64,000 bases of DNA. Origin: Linanthus parryae. Lineage: Eukaryota; Streptophyta; Magnoliopsida; Ericales; Polemoniaceae. The stretch's first letter is position 1; each line of letters begins with the position of its first letter. Position numbers and translations under genes: made by a program. The notes below the pieces were generated by a model, which made no database searches, was not told the DNA's origin, and saw nothing but the letters and a program-made list of their open reading frames with translations. The stretch covers positions 69,106,691 to 69,170,690 of the forward strand of contig JALGPY010000001.1 of NCBI GenBank assembly GCA_023055425.1. Reading direction: 5' to 3'. This document shows positions 1-13,080 of the stretch, one piece after another.

Positions 1-1096
1 GACAGTTTTTACAGAACTAAGTAGATTCTTTCTTCCAGGTTGTGATTATTATTATTGTGATTATTTATTGACTTCTTAGAGTCTTAAATTTTTTTTTCAT
101 GATTTATATGTGTCAGAAGTTAAACAGATTACTGTTCTAATCTTTTAACCAGTTTTATCAGAAACTGGAAAAACAAACAGTCATAGTACTGTTATATATC
201 TTGATTTTGTTGTTGCTGTGTTTTAATGTTATTGCAGGTTTGTTAAACGTGCAAGAGAAATCTCAACAAACTCCAAAGGATATTCACTTAGAGCTCTTTG
301 AATTTCAGTTGAAAACAGAAGGAGGATTTGTAGAAACTGGTATCCTAAAATCTCTCATTCAGTTGCAGCTGGTGGATAAATGAGACTGGTTTGAATTTTG
401 AGAAAAAAGAGGCTTGCAGAATACTCAGAGAAGTGTGACAAATTCTTGGGAGATCATTCATTCAAACACACAGGGATTCAAGCTTCAATTCCAGATTTCA
501 GAAGATCAATTCATTCCAGCTTCCAGAAGAACAAATCCAGGCTTCAATAGCTTATCTCTTCTACTGTGTTCTTCACTTGTTTTGTAATCTGTGTATCTTT
601 TAAAATATCTTAAACCTCACTTAACAGTTAGTAGCTGGAACTACATAGGTTTGGAACCACAAGCTGTATAGGTGTAAGGGAAATTACTTAGGCTTGAAGA
701 TCTAGGGCTGTTTCTGTGTGAGTAAAAAGAAGTGTTTGCCCAATCCTGGTGGGATTAGATCCCTGAGGAAGAGATTAGGTCCATTGGGACTGAACTCTGT
801 AAATTGCTTTGTGTTCTTTACTTTACAGTTTCATTATTATCTGCTGCACACAATTCAAATCAAACTAGGGGTTTTAAGCTGCTTAGAACTGGTAATAGTT
901 CAAGACCTTGAAGCTTTCTATTTTGCCTTTGAAAGTTTCAGACAGTTTTCTAAAATCTCAAGGCTTTGAGATTTGAGTTTCACACAAAGCTAATCTATTA
1001 AGTTCTAAGTTTTACAAAAAGTTTCCATACTCTATTCAACCCCCCTCGCCTTCTAGAGTATTTAGGTCTTGTAATTGTCTACATTACACACTTTCA
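1..1096 (+). repeat. Sirevirus-type LTR, right end (solo or 3' LTR)
   Basis: The stretch aligns by eye with the LTR at 3290-4136 and, more loosely, with those at 6313, 53302 and (reverse) 43050 and 50750. Shared marks are the GATCTAGGGCT box near 700, the GGGATTAGATCCCTGAGG box near 752, and the C-rich box around 1036-1062 (CTCTATTCAACCCCCC, then CTTCTAGAGTAT). It ends in CACACTTTCA at 1096, like the other family members. No primer site follows, so this is a solo LTR or the 3' LTR of an element starting left of the window. The short frames inside it are not genes. Confidence 0.75.
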
Positions 1097-2701
1097 AAGT
1101 TTATAACTGAAACCAACAAATAGACAAAAAAAACTCAATTAAACTCTAAACTAGATGAAAGACATGCTCATAACACTATGCGTCGATTATAAATCTCTTA
1201 CTACAAGATCAATAGTTCATGGAGTTGGCTAACCAAAAAGAAGTTATCGTCGTCTACCAATTTAAATGACTTCATCTTGTACATAAGCAAGGAACAGTAC
1301 CAAAAGAACATGGGACAGAGAAAAAAACCAATTCATAACCCTTTTTGTGCCAATACAGCAACAACATGCAATAGAAAACCAGGTGAAGTCAATAGGACAA
1401 CTGCCACTGATCGAAAGTGAGAGTTGAAGCAAATGTAGTTCCGAATAGAAAACTGTCTCTTCTTCTAAGAACATGAAATCAAACCCCCCGAGATTTCATA
1501 TCTCAGGATTTAAGGATCTGGACGAGTACTGATATATCTGGATCTAAAACTCTAAGATGGTTAACATTCTGACAAGCATCAACATAACATACATAAAATA
1601 ATTTAGGACTTCTTATTGCCGAAAAAAATGGTCGTAACATGTCAAAACATTATTGTAATGTCTAGAGGCCTTCAATTTTTCCCCTATATTTCATTAAAAT
1701 TGCCATTGGCAGAATTACAGTGCAATATAGAAAGGGTGAATTACTTATTAGCGACCTCCAGTGTAGGATATTGATCTATGTACCACCTTAGTTTCAAAAC
1801 TCTCTCATTGAAACTCTTTATTTATAATTCCAAGCAATTAGCAAATGGGTTAATTTCATTCCAAATTTTCCGTAAGTTAACGGTTTCTAAAGGTAAAGTG
1901 GTCAAATAAGAAAATGTTGAGCTTATTTTGATGGAGTTGCTATTTAAATTAACACACTTGAGATGCTAATAGAATCAAGATGCACATTAGCTACAACGTA
2001 TTACCAACTATTTATGTGATTGTGGGATTTATGTCAATTTTGCCACAATCACTATTATATTTACAAATAGTTCAAGACATATGTTCCTTTTCTTAAGGTT
2101 TTCAAGAACTGTGGGCATTATAGTACTTTTATCAGCATTCACAATTGCGGGTAGCAAGCTGCCGGTGCATAGAAAAATTGTTTTTTTGTAGTGTTGGTCG
2201 CCAAGAGGCACATGAGAAGGATCCAAAAGATAAACATCAATTTTTTGATTTATCGGTACTTTATATATTCAGTTTTTCTTCTTCTATTACTTCTTGGGTA
2301 GCCGACCAAGGCGGGATATGTATTACTACATGCTGCTGAGTCAAAGAAAGCCTGGATCTTGATTCGGAGCAGGCCTAAAATAACTTTCCTATATACCCTA
2401 GAATTGGAAGACAAAAATTTTATGGGTCATTATTCGACATCCAGGAGCCCCATTTTAGCAATTCTTGAGCCTTCATTGTGTTTCTCAGACTTTCTGAATC
2501 CAAGTGTACAATTTGATTGCTGAGATTCAATAAGGATTTTCAAAATGAACGGACATCCACATAGAATATGTGTCTCTAGCCTGAGGACAAGTTGCAAGTG
2601 GTAGGAAATCCATCCGCTAGTCGAAGCAGTGGCAGAAACACCTATTACTTGAGCGAAATTCGAGATTGAGAAGTTTAATCGGAGCAAAAATTTCGACATA
2701 T
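1097..2701. other. No recognisable gene
   Basis: AT-rich sequence between an LTR and a gag remnant. The longest frame, 89 codons on the minus strand at 2430-2699, shows no domain or motif I recognise. I see no repeat structure here. Confidence 0.4.
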
Positions 2702-3160
2702 GTTAGAGCTTGGTTCAAGACATATTAGTCCAACATGGATTATATATGTTGCACATGACGCCTTCAAATATACAAGAGGAGGAATGGGATGCTTTGAATT
2801 TGATGTCCGACAAATCTATTAGAATTTACATAAGTTGAGACTCCAAGTATGATGTCATGAAAAAGACTGTTGCAAAGACGCTATGGAGTAAATTGGAAGA
2901 CAAGTACATGATGAAGAGCATCCAGAAACGATTGCACATGAAGAAGAGTTTGTTTCGCTCTATGTTGAGACATGGTACCTCTATGATTGAACATATTTAT
3001 TCCTTCAGTAAGTTCGTTATCGATTTGCTTCACTTGGATGAGTAGATAAGGATCAGGACAAGGCGCTATTGTTGTTGGGTTCTGAACTTGATGATTATGA
3101 ACACTTCATCGACACACTAATGAATGTGAATGATAAATTTATGCGGAGTTGTTTGGTCTT
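2702..3160 (+). pseudogene. Ty1/copia gag remnant (UBN2-like)
   Basis: In broken frames the translation gives the typical middle of a copia Gag: a D-I-L-V-Q-H-G-L run near 2715, then TLWSKLEDKYMMKS and a leucine-rich helix around 2875-3040. This matches the UBN2/gag-polypeptide family that packages copia RNA. In-frame stops occur near 2835 and 3043, and there is no zinc knuckle, protease or LTR of its own. It is a different copia lineage from the Sireviruses nearby, closer to D and H by the TLWxKLE motif. The sequence is plainly non-functional. Confidence 0.7.
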
Positions 3161-3254
3161 TCAAACGTGCAGAATTTTGTAGTTATTTTGTCTAGATGTT
3201 GTTTAATCTTTGTTGACGAGTTTATGCTGAGTTGCTTGGTCTTTCAAATGTGCC
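3142..3254 (+). repeat. Two-copy direct repeat, offset about 82 bp
   Basis: A segment of about 30 bp containing GTTTGGTCTTTCAAACGTGC at 3142-3172 recurs with few changes at 3224-3254. It sits between the gag remnant and the next LTR and may be a replication or insertion scar. Confidence 0.6.
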
Positions 3255-3289
3255 TAACAAACCCTACTGGCTATTCAAACATAGTTGTT

Positions 3290-4136
3290 GAAAGGAGCAT
3301 CTCAAGGGGTGAGGATTTGTAGTAATTCAGTTCCGAAAATATCTCATTCAGTTGGAGGTTGTTGATAAAAAGATGGAGTTCGAATTTCAAAGTGAAAAAC
3401 ATTGAGAGAGGTTGATCAACGGGATATTGAAGAGATTTTCATGCGTGGGAGATCAAAAAACACAACTCTTCAATCATTCAAGTCAATCAACACTGCAAGA
3501 GAATAAGATCATTCATCAAATCTGAAGAACACTTCCAAGCTTCAAATTCTTATCTCTTATGTGTTCCTCAAACTGTACTTAGATGGTTTCATTCATTCTG
3601 AATTATTAAACCTCATAAACTTAAAAGTTTAGTTTTTCAAGTGAACAAAAAATAGGTTCTTATTGTTTCAATAGGTTGTAGCTGTTACTAGATAGGTTGG
3701 TAACCACAAATTGTATAAGTTTAAGGTAGCTCACCTAGGCTTGAGATCTAGGGCTAAATCTGGGTGATTAATAAGAAGTGTGTTGAAATCCTGGAGGGAT
3801 CAGATCCCTCAGGCAGAGACTAGGTCCAATTGTGACTGAACTCTGTAAAAATCCCTGTGTTCTCTAGCTTTTCTTTACTGCTTTTCATTCCTATTACAAA
3901 TCAGGTTCAAGCAGTGAGCTCCAAAATTTGGAGAATTTTCTATCTCAAAGCTTTGAAGCTTTTGACAGCTAGTGATTCATCTCAAGCTCTACAAACCTAT
4001 TTCAAATCTTGGAGATTTCTTTTATACATTGATTTAAAGATTCAAAAGGCTAGTGTTCGGAAAAAATTTCCATACTCTATTCAACCCCCCTTCTAGAGTA
4101 TTAGAACATGTTTTATACTTGCATTATAAACTTTCA
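3290..4136 (+). repeat. Sirevirus-type 5' LTR, left-truncated (element J)
   Basis: It is homologous to the LTR at the window start, sharing TCTCATTCAGTTG, GAGATCTAGGGCT, the GGGATCAGATCCCT box and CTATTCAACCCCCCTTCTAG near 4079. It ends in CTTTCA at 4136. A decayed primer site (TGCTATCAGATC, 4139-4150, two changes from TGGTATCAGAGC) follows, so this is a 5' LTR. The left edge is uncertain, since about 850 bp are present against 1.2-1.3 kb in complete relatives. Confidence 0.75.
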
Positions 4137-4187
4137 ATTGCTATCAGATCTTGGGTAACTACTTAAAGATCTAATAATCATGTGACT

Positions 4188-4655
4188 ATGAGTAATGTAG
4201 GTGATGGAGGATTCTCACAAGGAAGAGGAGCCAACAGACCTCGCTGTTCTGTGGTGATAATTTTGTGCATTGGAAGGCATTGATGAAAATTTTCATCATA
4301 GATGAGGACATGGGGCTGTGGTAATTTGGTTTTAATGGTCCCCATGTATACTATACTGCCTCTGATGGAGTCAGGACTGTCAAACAAGAAGAAGATATCT
4401 CAGTTACTGAACTGAAAAAGGTATAAAATAATTACAAAGCTTTGAACTTATTATATTGTGCTCTTAGTGAAGATGAGTTCAATAGAATATCAAACTACAA
4501 GAGTGACAAGGAGATATGGGACAAATTGACTATCACTTATGAAGGAACAAGCCAAGTCAAGCAGACCAAAATCAATATCCTTCTGAGGCAGTATGATCTG
4601 TTCAAGATGAATTCTGATGAATCCATTAAGGACATGTGTACACACAAATTTATGC
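4188..4655 (+). pseudogene. Sirevirus gag, N-terminal remnant (element J)
   Basis: The first ATG after the LTR opens MSNVGDGGFSQGRGANRP, matching the Gag starts of A (7654), B (50700, minus) and C (54525). A frameshift follows near 4235. The conserved helices resume as LLYCALSEDEFNRIS and GTSQVKQTKINILLRQYDLF at 4442-4625. Similarity ends abruptly near 4655, so the zinc knuckles and all of pol are missing, through deletion or later insertion. Confidence 0.8.
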
Positions 4656-5693
4656 TAATGGAACCAAAAGTGATAAATTCGGTGTCAAATAAATATGTTT
4701 ATTGATGAATTAATGATGTGGATTACAATCTCTGATATTGAATTTCTAAACAGAAATTAAATCCCCTGATTCTTCTCCAGAAACGTCGAATGAGGGCTTT
4801 GTAGCTTGATCTCGGATCGAACGGATGAGCGGCCTTCGATTTCGACGAAGAACGCGATAAAGGTATGGAAGAACACAAACACCGAGCGAGGTATTTAGAG
4901 GCTTGATATCGGATCGGGCGGATGAATATCTCCGATGTTGATGAAGAACTGTATGAACTCCTTGAATAACGCGAAGAACGGCTTGAAGATCTTCGAGTCT
5001 CATGAAGAACACGGATGGAGATATTCAACAGGCTCGAAGAAATTGATGATGATCTTAGAATAACTAGATGAAGAAATTCGAAGGGGGGCTTGATGATGAT
5101 CTTGATGATGTGATTGGCCGAACTTGCTGGTTTTGATAGCTGAATGATTCGGACAAGTGGTGCAACGTGATTGGCCTTACTTGCTGACTTGTAGCCAAGT
5201 CATGTAATGACATGGCGTCGCCATAAGCAGTCCTTGGTTGTAAATAAGTTTAGTCTCATTTAAAATCTAGTCCTCTTATTACTTATTTCTTTAAGGACAA
5301 CAATTTTGATGGCGAGTGCTATTTGATCCCACAATTTAATTAGGCCATAATAGACACGTGGCATAATTTAATTGGCCGCAAATTTTGCATGTCTACAAAT
5401 TCCCCCTCGAGACTAGTACGCCAGCTTTCGAACTTGTTGGCGGGTGAGTCTCGATAAACACGCGCCTAACTATCCTTAACTCTGTCGTCGAACGTGAAGT
5501 TGGATTGACCAATTTCTCGTTTGTGTAATTTCAACGATCGTGCATTCGAAGAGTTAAGTGTTTTTTCGGTGCAGACGATGCAACCAAAACATAGTAGTAA
5601 AACCTTGATATAGTCACTGCCCACAGGGACAGTTTTGGTGTGGACCTTTAGTCCGTTTCTCTTTATGCTTCATTTTGTTCATATTGGGCCTTA
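4656..5693. other. Unclassified repeat-like sequence
   Basis: No coding region is supported. Around 4810-4965 a segment containing GCTTGATCTCGGATCG is repeated about 95 bp later as GCTTGATATCGGATCG, which suggests a short tandem duplication. The minus-strand arginine/serine-rich frames at 4723-5028 are produced by this GA/TC-rich repeat and are not genes. Confidence 0.4.
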
Positions 5694-6312
5694 CTGTAGG
5701 GTTTTGATCATGGATGCGCAGCGGAATAAAAATAAATTCATTCGATCAAGAGCCTCCAAGGATCACAGGAAGAGAAATCGTGACGATGGTAAATGATTCG
5801 TGTTATGTATCTTGTAGGTCTCCTTTGATGACTTCAAATGTGAAAAGCATCACGTCTCTACGGTTGATCCACGCCTAGGATTGAGATCTAGATCCTCCAA
5901 GTCCATGTGCTAGCTAGGAAGAATGGAAGAGGAAGAAGAAACCACGCAACACGGAGCAACAAGGTGGGTGGCACCTCCTTATGTGGCCGACGGGTAGGGG
6001 GCTGTCCCAAGGGGGGGTTAGACCCTCCTTTGGGATTTTCTCTCTCTCCTTGCTTTATTATCTCCTACTCTAAGTAAGTAGATGTGTAGATAAAATAAAC
6101 TAGGAGTGTTTATATAGTCCAACAACTCCTTGTCCTACTACATAAAGAACCCCTCTCCTAATCCTACTTAAGTAAGGATTAGTCCCTTTTGAAAACTAGT
6201 CCTAATCATGTCCATACATGGATTAGTTATCTTTGCAAATAAGTCTTAATCATATTTCTACATGAATTAGTCCACCTTGGAAAATCCTAATCATGTTGAT
6301 ATGGATTAGTCA
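5694..6312 (-). repeat. Probable copia LTR fragment, reverse orientation
   Basis: On the minus strand the left end reads ATTCCGCTGCGCATCCATG followed by a short run, which resembles the 3' end of many plant copia LTRs. The remainder has the pyrimidine-rich, stop-filled look of an LTR or leader. It directly abuts the Sirevirus A LTR. The class is inferred from composition and one motif only. Confidence 0.4.
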
Positions 6313-7603
6313 TGTAAAGTCACAGGTTTCATGGACTTGAAATACTTAGGCCTTGAACCAGTTTTCAAAGCCTTGAATCTGGTTTCACAGGCTCTATTTC
6401 AAGGCCTTGAACTAGGATTAAAAGCCTTGAAATTGTTTGACTTGCATGAATGTTCTGAGGGGGAGTTTCTCTAAACTCTTTTGATTTAATTATATCCCTC
6501 TCACCCCTGTACTTGATGTGTTATTATTTGATGATGAAAGACAAGCTGTTTTAATATATCTAACATGTTTTAATCCATCAGTTTGACTTAGTTTTGCCGG
6601 GAAATTTTATTCCCTAAATGTGCAGGATTTGTTTCCTTATCTGGCTTTTGCAGGAAGGGAAATACTTAGAGAAGATGATCCTGTGATCAATCGGAGATTC
6701 ATTACAGCTTCTCAGATTGTTTAAAGACAAGATCATAACAATATCTCTGAAGATTGTGATTAACAATCCGTTGGAGAAGGTTGTTAAGAGAGTCAAAGTC
6801 TGTTGCCTATAAAAGAGGAAGTTGTTGCTGAAAATATGGGAAGATTTGCAGAGCTTCAAACAGTATAAACGGAGCTCATTTTGAAGAAACAACACACAAC
6901 ACTAAACGGGAAAAAGAGAGAAACATAATTCTGTATTGACAAGCATCAAAGAAGTTCATCACTCTCACAATCCAACTCACAGAATTTCACTGCATTCTTC
7001 ACTACAGTTCTACACTCTGGTGTTCTTCTGTATTGTGCTTTATTGGTAGATCATTTCTATAATACTTCTATATTTCATTCTCAAGGATTGTTCAAGGTGA
7101 ACAATAGAGAATTCTTAGTTAATCAGTTAGCTAGAGCATGTGCTACATAGGTTAGGGAGAACCACAAGCTGTAACAGAGTAAGGTAACTCTCTTTGCTTG
7201 AGATCTGGTTCTTAGCTTTTGATTAATAAGAATTGAGTTGAAAATCCTGCAGGGAGAAGATCCCTGATATAGAGACGTAGGTCCAAGTGGAATGAACTCT
7301 ATTAATCCCGTGTCTCTTTCACTTACAGTCTCTTTTACATACTTAGTTTTGCTGCATTCAAACTTGTTTGTTTTCAAGGGTTTGAAACTCTTTTCAAGGC
7401 CTTGAAAAAGACTTGTATGTTTCATTTCAAATAGTATCTCTTTCCCAAGGCTTGAATTTGTGTTCAAGGCCTTGAAATCCATTACTCTTGAACTAAAACT
7501 CTTTTCCTCCACAATATTTGCAAAAAGTTGACATAATCTACTCAACCCCCCTTCCCCTTCTAGAGTATCTGTGTTGCATATCCATCTGCATACTCTCCTT
7601 TCA
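6313..7603 (+). repeat. 5' LTR of Sirevirus A
   Basis: It starts TGTAAAGTCACAGG and ends CTCCTTTCA, giving 1291 bp against 1312 and 1323 bp for B. It holds perfect TTCAAGGCCTTGAA palindromes at 6398, 7393 and 7463, and the CAACCCCCCTTCC..CTTCTAGAGTAT box near 7544-7568. The primer site TTGTATCAGAGC at 7606-7617 has one mismatch to TGGTATCAGAGC (initiator-methionine tRNA). Confidence 0.85.
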
Positions 7604-7653
7604 ATTTGTATCAGAGCTTGTATCACCGTATAAGATTTAACCATCTGGTGATC

Positions 7654-9404
7654 ATGAGTACTGCAGGTGGTGGTGGTTTCTCACAAGGAAGAGCTTCCAA
7701 CAAACCTCCTTTATTTTGTGGAGACAAATTTTCTCATTAGAAAGACATGATGAAGATGTTCATCAATGATCATGACATAGAGCTTTTGAACATTATTCAG
7801 AATGGACCTCAAACTTTCTTTACAGAGAAATATGGGATCAAAGCTCCCAAATCAGAAGACTCACTCTCCTCTTCTGAATTGGAACAATTTTCTAAAAATT
7901 ACAAAGCTATTAAAATCTTGTATTGTGCTTTGAGTACAAATTTATTCAAACAGGATTTCAGGATGCAAGATTGCCAAAGAAATCTGGGATAAGCTTGTGG
8001 TGATATTTGAAGGAACCAGTCAAGTCAAGCAAACTAAAATCAACATTTAACTCAGGCAATAAGAGTTGTTCAAGATGAATGCAGATGAGTCAATCAAATA
8101 TATGTTCAAAGGTTCACAGACATTGTCAACAACCTTGATTCATTGGGAAAACATATTTCCAATAAAGAAAAGGTGAGGAAGATACTGAGAAGTCTTCCAA
8201 AGGCCAAATAGGAACCAAAGACAACAACCATTGAAGAAGCTCAAGATCTATCATCACTACAACTTGATGACCTACAAGGGAAGCTCCTGACACATGAAAT
8301 ATCCATGAATGAAGATGATGGAGAGATACATGAAGGTGTCAAGAACTTAGCACTCATGGATAAAGAAAATGACAAATTCAGAGCCTTATAACTGAATATG
8401 ATGTTGATGAAGATCCATTTGCATTGATTTCCTTGACCAGAATTCTCAAGATGAAGAAAAACTTTGGAAACAAAGACTTAAACAGAGAAAGAAACAGATC
8501 ATCCAGTAGCAAGGAATACAAAGGTAAGTCTTATTCACAGAATAAATCCAAAGTCATGAACTGATTTGAGTGTGGTGATGCAGGAAATTTGATAAGAGAT
8601 TGTCCATACAAGAAAAGCAAGAACTTTCAGAAGAAAAACCATGACAGGAAAAAGAAAGCTATGATAGCTTCATGGAGTGATTCAGACAGCTCAAGTGAAT
8701 CTGAATGTGATGAAGAACATGCCAACCTATGCTTCATGGCCAAGCATGATGAAGTTTCTGAGAAGAACATTGAGGTAATGGTAAACTGTTTGATTTCAAA
8801 ATCAAAAGATGCTCTTTCAGATTATTTTAGAACAATTCCTTTAAATGAAGAAGATTATCTGAAAGAGATTAAACTTCTGAAAGAAAAAGTTCATGAGCAA
8901 GCAAAAGAGAATTTACAACTGTTTTGTCTGAATAAGAATCTTGAAATCTCTCAAAAGAAAACTAACAAGCTTGTTAATCTGAGACATCAGGTTGATGAAT
9001 TAGATAAATAAAAGACGAATCTTGCTGAGAAACTACAAGAAACTGAATTAGTCAAAATCAAGCTTGCAGGCTCAGAACACAAGTTAAACTTGATTTTTGG
9101 AGGAAGTTTAAAGTCTGTTCAGAAAAATGGTATTGGATACAATCCAAGTTTTCCAAGAAATAACAATACGAGATTTGTGAAAGCTGGAAGTAAAAATTCT
9201 CCTAAGTGCCATTTTTGTAACAAGATTGGCCATATGAATATGACTTGTCCTTTCAAAATAAGAGACCCTCATATAATGAGGAAAACATTCCCATTTCAAT
9301 TTAAAGGACAAGTCAGACAAATTTGGGTTCTTAAAGGGATCAGACCACCTAACATGGTTGATCCTGAATGTCCAAATTCCACACTTGGTCTAACAGCTGG
9401 GTAA
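7654..9404 (+). pseudogene. Sirevirus A gag, degenerate
   Basis: Gag would form the cytoplasmic virus-like particle. The ATG at 7654 opens MSTAGGGGFSQGRASNKPP, shared with B and C. Helical capsid segments follow (MMKMFINDHDIELLNIIQNG at 7747), then GTSQVKQ near 8020. The first zinc knuckle near 8570 has its first Cys replaced by a stop and its His by Asn. An acidic serine stretch (SWSDSDSSSESE, 8668) and a coiled coil (8850-9010) come next. The second knuckle (CHFCNKIGHMNMTC, near 9205) is intact. The segment IWVLKGIRPPNMVD follows. Stops lie near 7738, 7992, 8390, 8563 and 9011. Confidence 0.85.
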
Positions 9405-10740
9405 GGCAGTGATTGGTGTTTGTAGGTTGTCACCAATGTTAAAGAATAGAAGTGGTTTACGGACAGTTGTTGCTCAAGACACATGAGTGAAAATCTCTAT
9501 TCTCAGAATTGAAAGGGCAATCTGAAGGTTCAATTAATCATAGTGACAAAGGCAAATGAAACATTCTTTGTATTGGTAAAGTTGGTACAGATTCTGAAAA
9601 CTATATTTCTGATGTATATCTAGTTGATGGTTTGAAATTTAACTTGCTTAGTATATCTCAGCTTTGTGATAATGGCAATAATGTTATCTTTGATAAAGAG
9701 AAGTGTGTGGTGCAAAATGAGAAATCAGACAATTGCATTCTCATAGCCTCTAGATCAAACAATGTTTATACCTTTCAGACTAACAAAGTTGCACGTAAGA
9801 GCATAAAGTGTCTCAAGTCCTTGAAAGAGGATTCAAGGATTTCGCACAGAAAGCTTGGTCATATTAGCTTGCATACCTTGAACAAGCTGATCTCCAAATA
9901 TCTGGTAAGGGGATTACCATCTATCAAGTTCAAAGAAGATGAAGTATGCAAAGCTTGTGCTCAGGGTAAGCAGACCAGAAGCTCAATCAAACCAAAGAAG
10001 TTTGTAAGTACTTCTAGACCTACTGAACTACTTCACATGGATTTGTGTGGTCCTATAAGGACACCAACTCCAAAAGGAAAGAGGTATATGCTAGTTATTG
10101 TAGATGAGTATTCTAGTTATACTTGGGTTATGTTTCTGAAAGAAAAATCTGAAGCCCTCTCTGAACTTTCGAAGCTTTGCAGAGAACTTTAAAACTGGAA
10201 AAACCTACCCATTGCTTCAATTAGAAGTGATCATGGTAGAGAGTTTGATCAATTAGAATTTGATTTGTTCTGTGCTAAGCATGGTATCTCTCACAATTTC
10301 TCTGCTCCTAGAACTCCTCAACAGAATGGAGTTGTTGAAAGAAAGAACATGACTTTTGAAGATATGTCAAGAACAATGCTTCTAGAAAACAAGCTGCCAA
10401 AACATTTTTGGGCAGAAGCTGTGAATACATCAAATTACATTTTGAACAGGGGCTTGATCAGACCTATCTTGAAGAAAAATCCCTATGAACTCTTGAAAGG
10501 GATAAAGCCAAACATCTCATACTTCAGACCCTTTGTATTCACATGCTATGTCCACAACAATGGTAAGGAAAACTTGGGTAAGTTTGATACAAGAAGTGAT
10601 GAAGTTATATTTCTTGGTTACTCTATTACTAGCAAATCTTATAGATTCTTTAATAAAAGAACCAAGCTGGTTGAAGAAAGTATTCGTGTTATTTTTGATG
10701 AACGCTATGATGGTTATTTGAGTGAAAGTTTTGCAGACTT
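9405..10740 (+). pseudogene. Sirevirus A protease-integrase region
   Basis: The aspartic protease site near 9450 reads TDSCCSRHMS; the D-S-G triad that copia proteases need is D-S-C here. From 9632 the GAG-pre-integrase domain runs to a zinc-binding HHCC motif (HRKLGHIS ... CKACAQGKQ, 9844-9975). The integrase core supplies MDLCGP (first Asp, near 10038), a stop at 10190, IRSDHG (second Asp, near 10222) and NGVVERKN (Glu, near 10327). The three catalytic acidic residues are therefore present but split across frames 9632-10192 and 10265-11578. Integrase would insert the cDNA in the nucleus. Confidence 0.85.
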
Positions 10741-11079
10741 GAATCTGAACAAGCATGAGTCAGACGAAGAAGCTGAGAACTCTCTTCGGTTCAAGAAAGG
10801 TTCAGAAGGAAACAGAAGCCATTTTCAAGACCTTGAAAACATGTCTCAAGGCCTTGAAAATAAAGATCAAATCCTTGACAAAGATGATAAGAAAGAGATG
10901 AATGATCAGGCTGCTACTTCAAGAACAGATAAGCAATATGGAGAGCCTGAACCATGGTCTCCAAGAAAGAGATTCAAATATCTGTCATCTCATCCAGCTG
11001 ACAATATCATCTCAAACCCAACCACTGGCACACAAACAAGATCACAGTTGAAGAATCTTTGTGCATTCAATGCTTTCAT

Positions 11080-12625
11080 TTCTCTTGTAGAACCCAAAAC
11101 TGTGAAGGAAGCTTTACAAGAAGCAGACTGGATTATATCTATGGAAATTGAATTCAATGAGTTTGAAAGAAACAAGGTGTGGAACCTATTTCCTCCACCT
11201 ACAAACCAGTCTTTCATTGGTACCAGATGGGTGTTCAAAAACAAATTGGATGAAATTGGCAAGGTGATCAAAAACAAAGCAAGGTTAGTTGCTCAAGGAT
11301 ACAATCAAGAAGAAGGTATTTACTATGAGGAAACTTTTTCTCCAGTTTCCAGGGTAGAAGCAATTAGATTTCTGCTTGCATTTTCATCTTTAAAAAACAT
11401 GAAACTATTTCAAATGGATGTGAAATGTGCATTTCTGAATGGCTACTTACAAGAAGAAGTTTATGTTGCACAACCTTCTGGTTTTGAAGTTGATAAGTTT
11501 CCAGATCATGTTTATAAACTTGACAAAGATCTTTATGGTTTGAAACAAGCTCCAAGAGCTTGGTATGAAAGATTGTAAGAATTTATGCTTGAAAATGATT
11601 TCAAAAGAGGATTGGTAGACAAGACCCTTTTCGTAAAGAATCATGAGAAAGATTTACTTGTAGTTCAAATTTATGTTAATGACATTCTGTTTTGATCTAC
11701 TAATGATCTTCTATGCAAATAATTCTCAAGTTTTATGAGCATGTAATTTGAAATGAGCATGATGGGAGAGTTGAACTTCTTCCTTGGACTCCAGATACAT
11801 CAATTGAAGAAGGGCATCTTTCTGCATCAAATCAAGTACACTAGGGACTTGCTGAACAAGTACAACATGTCTCAATCCAAATAGATGAAGACTCCAATGA
11901 GTTATACAATGTCTTTAGATAAAGATGAATTTGGTAATAATGTCAATGTAAAAGAGTATAGAGGTATGATTGGATCATTTCTATAACTTACTGCTAGTAG
12001 ACCAGATATCATTTTCAGTGTATGTATGTGTGCAATATTTCAAGCTGATCCAAAGGTATCACACTTGACTGCTGTGAAGAGAATATTCAGATATCTCAAT
12101 GGTACAAAATACTTAGGGATTTGGTATCCAAGAAATTCTAACTTCTCTTTGCATAGATTTTCAGATGCTAACTTTGTAGGTTACAAAGTTGATAGGAAAA
12201 GCACTTCTTGAACTTGCCAATTTATTGGATCATCTCTGATCAGTTGGCACTCAAGGAAACAAAACTCAGTGGCTCTATCAATAGCTTAAGCTGAATATAT
12301 ATCTTCTGGAGCATGTTTTTCACAAGTATTATGGATTGCTCATCAATTGAGGGATATTGGATTTTATTTTAGAATTATTCCAATCAAATGTGACAACACC
12401 AGTGCAAGATCTATTACAAAGAATCCAGTACAGCATTCAAGAACCAACCATACTGATGTCTGACACCATTTCATCAGAGATCATGCTGAGAAAGGTGATA
12501 TTATTCTTGAATTTGTTTCTACTAACATGCAACTTGCAGATATCTTCACTAAACCTTTTCCAGATGAAAGATATTCAGGTTTAAGACTGGAATTAGGCAT
12601 GCTAAATAAAGATGCATTGGTTTAG
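11080..12625 (+). pseudogene. Sirevirus A reverse transcriptase-RNase H
   Basis: The copia RT domain (RVT_2) starts in the frame ending at 11578. It shows [38 protein letters not shown] and [13 protein letters not shown]. After the stop at 11578 the active-site box near 11672 reads IYVND where RT needs Y-V-D-D, followed by a stop. RNase H motifs (DANFVGYKVDRKSTS near 12165 and a TKP-type end) are spread over several frames. The polyprotein ends MLNKDALV-stop at 12625, matching B's MLNKDELV. Both the missing catalytic Asp and the stops make it inactive. Confidence 0.85.
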
Positions 12626-13080
12626 GGGGAGCATCAGGTAAGGAAGGTAAGATGTTACATGTTTCAAAGGTTTGAACTGATTTTCAAAGCCTTGAAAATC
12701 TATTCAAAGCTATGGTCTTATGTGTTTCAGCTTAACAGCGTTTCAAGACCTTGAAACAATTTTCAAAGCCTTGGAAATAAGTCTGATAACTGGTTAGTGA
12801 ATAATTTTGGATCATTTAGTATTGGGTGCTATCTTTGAAGACATTTGATCAATATTGCCCCTACCTTTTTCAAAATTATTTTTTAGCCAAATATAGTATA
12901 AAATTATTTATTTCCCACGGCTTTAAAGATTTAAATCTTTGTTGATCATTACAGATCTTTTAAGATAAGAAAAATATTGAAGTTTCCTTTTCAAATACAA
13001 TCTCTCTGAGTATTTATCTCCTTCTCTTCTCCTTCACTCCGTATCAAATCTACTTCTCTCTATTCTTCTCCCAAACCCTA
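12626..13080 (+). other. Spacer between pol and ORF3, palindrome-rich
   Basis: Starts GGGGGAGCATCAGG immediately after the pol stop. At 12660-12780 it carries repeated imperfect copies of the TTCAAGGCCTTGAA motif. The same arrangement occurs in B on the minus strand (about 45270-45727). Confidence 0.7.

Noticed and set aside
4723..5028. Arginine/serine-rich 101-codon frame as an SR-like protein
   Set aside because: The composition results from a GA/TC-rich local duplication; two overlapping frames are both open and no RNA-binding domain is present.
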